Source: an uncultured Spirochaetaceae bacterium
GTDB lineage: Bacteria; Spirochaetota; Spirochaetia; Treponematales; Treponemataceae
DNA length: 45,703 nt
NCBI GenBank assembly: GCA_902799965.1
Contig: CADCCO010000015.1
Coordinates: 1 to 45,703 of the forward strand
Reading direction: 5' to 3'
Below the pieces are notes generated by a model. It saw only the letters and a list, made by a program, of their open reading frames with translations, was not told the DNA's origin and ran no database searches. The position numbers were made by a program, and so were the translations under genes. Positions 43,701 through 45,703 of this stretch are shown here, one piece after another. Every line of letters begins with the position of its first letter. Position 1 is the first letter of the stretch.

Positions 43701-45222
43701 CGGTGCTGTTAAAGGTTCAGGCGTTTATGCAATCCATGGTTCTATTACTATGTCAGGTGGAACAATAAACAATAACACAAATGCTACACAAGGAGGAGGC
43801 GTTTATCTTGACAGCAGCAGTTCTTTAAGAATGCAGAATGTTAGCGGAGGAACGACAAGCGGCACAATAAAAGACAATACAGCTACTTATGGCGGCGCAG
43901 TCTATATGGATAAATGCGGTTCGTCTAGCGGAATAACACTAAAAGGTGCCGCTTCAATACCAAAGGGGTCGAATGAAAAGAATGACATCTATGTAAATGC
44001 TACCAGCAATTCCAGCGAAAAGCCAAAAATATCAATCTCAGAAGTTTTGACTAATTCCAGCATAAGCTTAGTTACAGGCTCGTCATATTTTTATGCCGAA
44101 GGATATTCTATTGTTAGCGGATACAATTCAGATTGCACAAACTGCTCTTCAAAATTAGAGATTAAATCGCAATCTAGTCAGGACTGGACTATAACAACAA
44201 CTTCCTTTGCGGGAACTCTTGCAAAAGCCAAAAAGCTGACAAGCTCAAATATCGCAAGTTTCACGCCAACGGCAAGCACAAGCTACAATTTTGTGATTGA
44301 TTCAACTGTTTCAGCGGATGATATGAAGACTTTCCTGGAAAAATTGTGTAACGAAGAAGTAAATACTGGAAAAGTGAAAATTGGCAGCAATTCTATATTG
44401 GATTTGTCTAAATATAATTTGACTAGTATTGCAAGTATGACTTTCGGAAATTCTAACGATGAAAAACTTGTGGAGCAAACTTTTGCCAAAGTAATTTTAC
44501 CGGCAACAAATTGCGAAAGCATGCTGGCTAACTGGCGTGTAAGAAAGTGTCTTTCCGGCGCAAAAGAATTTGTAGTTGCGCCTGGTTCGACTATTATGTG
44601 TACAGATAGTTACGGTGTTGTATACAATGCGGATAAAACAAAGATTATTTATTATCCGGCGGCAAGCACCAGAACTTCGTATACATGGCCCAGCACTGTT
44701 GAAGAGGTTGGGGATTACGCATTCGCGCTCACAAAAAATCTTACTACGATGAACATTCCTAGCACTGTAAAAAAATTAGGCTTTGCAGCCTTTAGCCAGT
44801 CCAAATTTCAAAGCGTGACAGTTCCTTCATCAGTTACAACTTTTGATAGTAATGGCGAAACTTTCTGGGGGTGTAAACAATTAACGACAGTAACTGTTAA
44901 TAATTCTGAAATTGCATTAAGAGAATTCGCTTATTGTTCAAATTTAACAACCGTTACTTTAAATAATAGCCTTACTAAAATCGGAGCACTTGCTTTTGAA
45001 TCAACTTCGGTAACGACAATTACAATTCCTGGTTCTGTAACATATATTGGTGTTAATGCCTTTCCTACAAACATGACTTCCATGACCTTTACAAAGAAAG
45101 ACAAATGGAAAAAATATTCTTCGAACGGCAGTACTTTGCAAGGAAGTTTGACTTCATCCGATTTGACTGCGGCAAATTATAACAGTACATTGCATAGTTG
45201 TGTGTTAAAGTATGGTAATTGA
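34705..45222 (+). CDS. Giant modular surface lipoprotein (Pmp-like beta-helix repeats plus BspA-type LRR)
   Basis: About 3505 residues. MRPRVKAFSALAFAAALFSA leads to a lipobox cysteine (FFSC), so it should be lipidated and surface- or envelope-anchored; AAAGGGGG precedes ATG 34705, while ATG 34633 (with AAGGGGAG) would add 24 residues. After a ~290-residue N-terminal domain come six super-modules of right-handed beta-helix repeats (GGGIYN, MSGGTI, GNTA-type units like chlamydial Pmp). Each module starts with an I-Y-V strand and GTKTSPYASI-type segment; modules 1-5 end in W-[KQ]-R-G (codons at 36696, 38020, 39418, 40441, 42112). From about residue 3230 on, the C-terminus is a BspA/LRR_5 domain (DYAFALTKNLTTMNIPSTVK, SVTYIGVNAF). 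A likely role is adhesion or host interaction. Base composition changes abruptly along the gene. Confidence 0.85.
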   Translation: MRPRVKAFSALAFAAALFSAVTFFSCENSSGPSTAALFAVKAASESSAKAAKIVKLTGTVGGALPSAVSASAKPDVSDSARFVYFARAEAKDASGAVIATSKGTFGTAGTSSANKFEIPLEIGKTWTIICGIKDTKGTAAEGDDVEVYVDSFTKNITADEPAITHAFYPAPKTGAEETGDVALEISVSGTQTVTVAAAWEETGLTAPTVSGISGGKVTISATGVKAGSHKLVVSFRSSSGEVLYSTAQTISVFGGMKTDKWVEDGSAGITSSGFAVDDSLLASVLPECIYVGVPNGLPNSDGVSASDFNSGHLMEPLASLDAAFKKIEKNGSGSSSYKIFVTGNASGELSGNSTLSAAATKARSVTVQSAAGAGQAVLKGDGTDSVITIDSTVPVTFKNIKITGGNASDRGGGIRAKNGSSLTIESGTLITGNKAGARGGGISTGGIFKMKGGEVSGNESGQIGGGIFFEAEAGSSFDVEAEICGSGALIKGNTAKKTAADWDGMGGGLYIGNNATVAMSAGEIKGNNAERGGGGVRVSGSGAKFELSGSGKITGNTADAQGGGIDDDAAFEMTGGEISGNTAPKGGAVHLNGSYTGGTYALASFKIGGAAKIPCSGGEGNNDVYACRASSGSDDGGKYPLVQVLSGGFSLPSGTKAATLTPQDWQRGLDILEASSGDIDSYKGYFALTDGDFNFSKKSGSATIAKLKAPIYIKATGSDSSSASGTKSAPYKTLNYAVTNLSGGEPDTILIIGKVGEQEIPGLSTDRCSALTIKGVVDDSNPSSPAAPEINASGRNTSALVLNAAAPITIQNLKITGGLGVTEGSYSYGGGIKLTAGTLCLADGAIVTGNKATYGGGVYVKKGASLYMYGTALIGDSADTPATGTEPETGTDGAWTNCGNYASSDGGGIYSQGSVYLGYSGTVSGNLVPAPFTGGVKRNLSNSTSGGISSYGTGTASDNRSVLKMRAGYVSFNKACNTGGGIKACQSNVEIADGEMSHNQGKEGGGIYIAADSDVAFSGGTIKENTATASESYQGGGAVYVMSENTASFTMSGSASIPYGGAKNNNDLLLGCATDSYGKILRNASLKIASALTASGTAATITLGKWQRGVQFLGVGGTYSALTEGDLGKFDFTDLGWEKERYNKDNPGSSTATKNAAKIDADIYVAGSSPEKCKTTAGASAPTDTGNTSGNWAHPFASISGALSSGLLDSSHQAIVVDGTVTGAQQQVPSTFTTSLPDGLTIKGYKASSTAASAAAIKRYANPSTATAASNGSALKIDNDTVPVTIEDLAITGGKTSGNGGGINIVKGTVKLGDGAKIAGNEASGLGGGVCVDGSDAALFMYGSSLIGDSVTSTTLAKDGTSASATTFANKAGQHGGGIYNNGGKVYIGYSGLSGSTPVKSDMASGYGVRRNIAYTSGSTSYHGGGIMNRNGGTVRIASGSISYNYSSYDGGGLYNNTDAGDVIIEAPQTASNKAVFEGNKAKGNGGAICNKKTLTMSAGQIGGSGVQNTVDSGAKGGAIFQDGTFNISGSAVVYAGSETVNDVYLGTTSRTITVGSLDGSGTVATITPAEWKRGTNILSATSSIASATYNRFAMSKDNGGWDKTNDDTAATKYVKITSPIYVVGTEASGSTRPDTTWGWGMTSGANGTKTSPYASISAALGCPDLAYTSNTITIAGTLKGAQTTGTSVSASEVTIKGYNTSATIDGKANGHALTIAAAKTFTIQQLKITNGNTNTGGGIYISSGTGTVVNLDNGAKVYSNKATSGGTGAGVYVKSGATLNIKNGSEIYSNTAASGTINGAGVYNAGTVVMSGGSIYSNTANLGGAIYNAGSLTMSGGTIGGSSMQNSVSGTGAAGGAIYQNGTFTVSGTAKVYEGSAGTNDVYLSSSSRTVGVGSFDSSNTGTVASVSLYEWKRGTNFLSSSSAISDTVKAQFKLTKDNTGWEKKDDTSSTTKYVYITSPIYVASSAASDSTRIVCSAAPSSGNNGTKTSPYATIAQALADSELTKVDNTITIDGTVAAQTIGSSVTLPTGVTAVTLQGYKASSTATSAAVISGGGTATALTIGLAKTFTVKDIQITNGSASAGGGINITAAATVNLDNGAKVYSNKATSDGKGAGVNVVTGATLNIKSGALIYSNSAASGNINGAGVYNAGTVDMTGGQIYNNTANNGGGVYNTGTLYVRGTALIGDATSNTNTATGNTAGSTCSNSAANYGGGIYNSGNLYFGCDSSGSSSTTGYALSTDYGVRRNYANDGGGIYNTGTFKSGSGSISYNYAPNSAGGLYAGGSTNNMGGLGVSYNKTGKNGAGVYVASSKSAEVTAQSGVNHNTATASSGSSDVCGGGIYVAGTLTTTETLNANWNSASITGGSGKAYGGCVYIASGGKFVYSKGQLGGTSQSNTVSNTVSGSTDKAYGGSIYQDGTFEVSAKGYIPKGSLRTDDVYLPSEKYITVTGELKTNSNLSQMAITPSTWKRGTQVLSFGSGVTASDEIGKFKGSETDWKTVVDSSVGKLYTEYKIYVSSSGTSSGTGTSSNPYNSISTAVDQCWTTGKDFTIYVSGNLSGQQTIPAADSTNKTGLAKSITLSGENGSSSDGINRNLTSASTKGTALVINTSYPVTLTKLKIQKGYISGSGGGILVNGVAGAKLTLGDDVTITANNATGGAGIYFEGTSSSKGNLILKGSSGKISSISANTASNSGGGVYLKYANLCMSGYSVIGDTTASKATSGSKSNSAKYGGGVYCDTGAAVWLGYSEANASKSDTLQSSYGICRNYASDSTYSGGGIYFSAAGTHYMSSGSVDYNGAAAAGGGVYLSTGTLNIAGGTISNNAATSGGGLYIGNSNSAIAKLYGSSVIDGNTATNGGGVYVDGATGSGGSATRGKLLVYGGGLIGKTGNTIADSGTYGNKATSYGGGIYNKGTVCIGYSAWTSSSSNTPTTCSNGVRRNYASTGGGIYSTEDYIYLHAGNVAYNYASSSGGGVALDDNTYYSYLEMNGGTISYNKCGAVKGSGVYAIHGSITMSGGTINNNTNATQGGGVYLDSSSSLRMQNVSGGTTSGTIKDNTATYGGAVYMDKCGSSSGITLKGAASIPKGSNEKNDIYVNATSNSSEKPKISISEVLTNSSISLVTGSSYFYAEGYSIVSGYNSDCTNCSSKLEIKSQSSQDWTITTTSFAGTLAKAKKLTSSNIASFTPTASTSYNFVIDSTVSADDMKTFLEKLCNEEVNTGKVKIGSNSILDLSKYNLTSIASMTFGNSNDEKLVEQTFAKVILPATNCESMLANWRVRKCLSGAKEFVVAPGSTIMCTDSYGVVYNADKTKIIYYPAASTRTSYTWPSTVEEVGDYAFALTKNLTTMNIPSTVKKLGFAAFSQSKFQSVTVPSSVTTFDSNGETFWGCKQLTTVTVNNSEIALREFAYCSNLTTVTLNNSLTKIGALAFESTSVTTITIPGSVTYIGVNAFPTNMTSMTFTKKDKWKKYSSNGSTLQGSLTSSDLTAANYNSTLHSCVLKYGN
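39415..41460 (+). repeat. Tandem duplicated module inside the giant lipoprotein gene
   Basis: The stretch starting GAATGGAAGCGCGGAAC at 39415 recurs at 40438, an offset of 1023 bp (341 codons). Matching landmarks follow in both copies: AACGGAACAAAGAC (~39647/40670), ATAATGGCGCCAAAGTTTAC (39961) against ACAACGGTGCAAAAGTTTAC (~41001), and TAYAACATAAAGA-type segments. The copies have diverged mostly at synonymous sites. The second copy then expands with extra repeats not present in the first. Confidence 0.7.
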
Positions 45223-45237
45223 CGCTTGCGAGCGGAA

Positions 45238-45601
45238 TTAGTTTGCGGGGGCGACGGCCAATTCCTTTTGCAGTTCCAGCACTTGCTCCAGAGGCAGGCC
45301 GGTTATTTGAGCTGCTTGCTCTGGGGTCAAGTTCATCGCAAGGGCGTTCTGCGCGGCTTCCACTGCTTTCTCTATGCGGCCGTCCTCTTTTTTCGCTTCC
45401 ATGTCCAAATCGTAGTCATATTCGCCAAAAAACATATTCTTAACCTCCGTGGCCTTGCGGGAAAGATAGTCAACAAGAATGCCTTTGGAAATCGCCTCGC
45501 TTATCGCCTTGTCGTAGCATTGTCCGCTCGCGTTCTGGATTTTTCCTTAGTTTGCGGCTGCCGTTGTAAAAGACGTAAAATTCCGGCGTTGGAATCTTTA
45601 A
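45238..45601 (-). pseudogene. Remnant of a PD-(D/E)XK (Rpn-type) transposase-like nuclease
   Basis: Reading the - strand, 45599-45543 encodes KIPTPEFYVFYNGSRKLRK, the conserved IPTPEFYVFYNG segment of Rpn/PD-(D/E)XK transposase-family nucleases. The frame then shifts and the middle of the gene is missing. The C-terminal part resumes as IQNASGQCYDKAISEAISKG, then a long Lys/Glu/Ala helix and the tail LTPEQAAQITGLPLEQVLEL, which is the usual end of these proteins. Only the 65-residue tail (45435-45238) is still open with a Met. The N-terminal catalytic part is absent. This is a decayed copy lying 15 bp after the giant lipoprotein gene's stop. Confidence 0.8.
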
Positions 45602-45624
45602 AAATGCAAAAAATAATTTTCGCC

Positions 45625-45653
45625 TTGAATTTTCGTTAAAAAACTGCTATAGT
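45625..45653 (+). promoter_or_regulatory. Promoter of the last, partial gene
   Basis: TTGAAT (45625-45630), a 17-bp spacer, TATAGT (45648-45653), then 10 nt to ATG 45664. No Shine-Dalgarno lies between, so the message may be leaderless or nearly so. Confidence 0.6.
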
Positions 45654-45663
45654 GACTGTCGCT

Positions 45664-45703
45664 ATGGAAATGAATCTTGACGAAGAAGCGGCTTTGGTGG
45701 AAG
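45664..45703 (+). CDS. Start of an unidentified gene, cut by the window edge
   Basis: An open frame begins MEMNLDEEAALVE and runs off the end. It is supported by the promoter immediately upstream, not by any homology. A second ATG two codons later (45670) is an alternative start. Nothing can be said of its function. Confidence 0.45.
   Translation, partial: MEMNLDEEAALVE

Noticed and set aside
35900..43900. Short regularly recurring DNA units that could suggest a CRISPR array or minisatellite
   Set aside because: The repeats are in-frame GGGIYN/NTA-type codons, with variable spacing and synonymous divergence. There are no identical repeats with unique spacers, and no cas genes.
1..45703. tRNA, rRNA and known riboswitches
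   Set aside because: No cloverleaf with TTCGA-type T-loop, no rRNA-like stretch and no familiar riboswitch core was visible in the intergenic gaps. A tRNAscan/Infernal run would be needed to exclude them fully.

Overview
This window looks like the chromosome of a spirochaete, most likely a host-associated (gut or rumen type) Treponema. The evidence is the block ftsA-ftsZ-xerD-like-lipoprotein-dprA-topA-xerC-like-hslV-hslU followed further on by fliF-fliG-fliH-fliI-fliJ, together with treponeme-style proteins: TPR and giant lipoproteins, an outer-membrane barrel of the UPF0164/FadL kind, an OmpA protein with FlgD-type Ig repeats, Pmp-like repeats and BspA-type leucine-rich repeats. The genus is inferred from gene order and protein style, not from a search.

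Region 1 (1-10797) is a + strand housekeeping run: cell division (ftsA, ftsZ), chromosome dimer resolution (two Xer recombinases), a TPR lipoprotein, DNA uptake/processing (dprA), topoisomerase I and the HslVU protease. A nested-palindrome element lies between xerC and hslV. Region 2 (10853-16227) is an alpha-glucan module: a GH31 glucosidase and a glycogen-debranching-type hydrolase on the - strand, with a divergent AraC regulator. Region 3 (16359-18157) has a pair of short-chain CHR transporters and a rubrerythrin. Region 4 (18265-26035) is envelope and redox stress: a co-transcribed outer-membrane barrel and a 1051-residue OmpA protein, Hsp33 translationally coupled to an unrecognised membrane protein, and a divergent DUF4230 protein. 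Region 5 (26179-32336) is a flagellar basal-body/export operon, fliF-[131-aa protein]-fliG-fliH-fliI-fliJ, with a sigma70-type promoter carrying a perfect 20-bp palindrome at the start point and a 14-bp-stem bidirectional terminator at the end. Region 6 (32359-34549, - strand) is pyrimidine salvage (cytidine deaminase, uridine-kinase-like protein). Region 7 (34558-45222) is one giant modular surface lipoprotein of about 3500 residues. It is followed by the decayed remnant of a PD-(D/E)XK (Rpn-type) transposase-like nuclease and the first codons of a further gene.

The most unusual signal is the 131-aa protein between fliF and fliG. Its N-terminal half resembles the FliG N-domain and its C-terminal tail resembles the FliG-binding end of FliF. 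That is the product expected if the fliF/fliG gene boundary had been tandemly duplicated, and it suggests an accessory link in the MS-ring/C-ring joint. A second recurring signal is a set of genes whose -10 box lies only 6-10 nt before the ATG and which lack a Shine-Dalgarno, which predicts leaderless mRNAs. flgB, flgC and fliE, which in treponemes as I recall them lie directly upstream of fliF, are absent here; about 15 kb of unrelated genes in both orientations fills the space.
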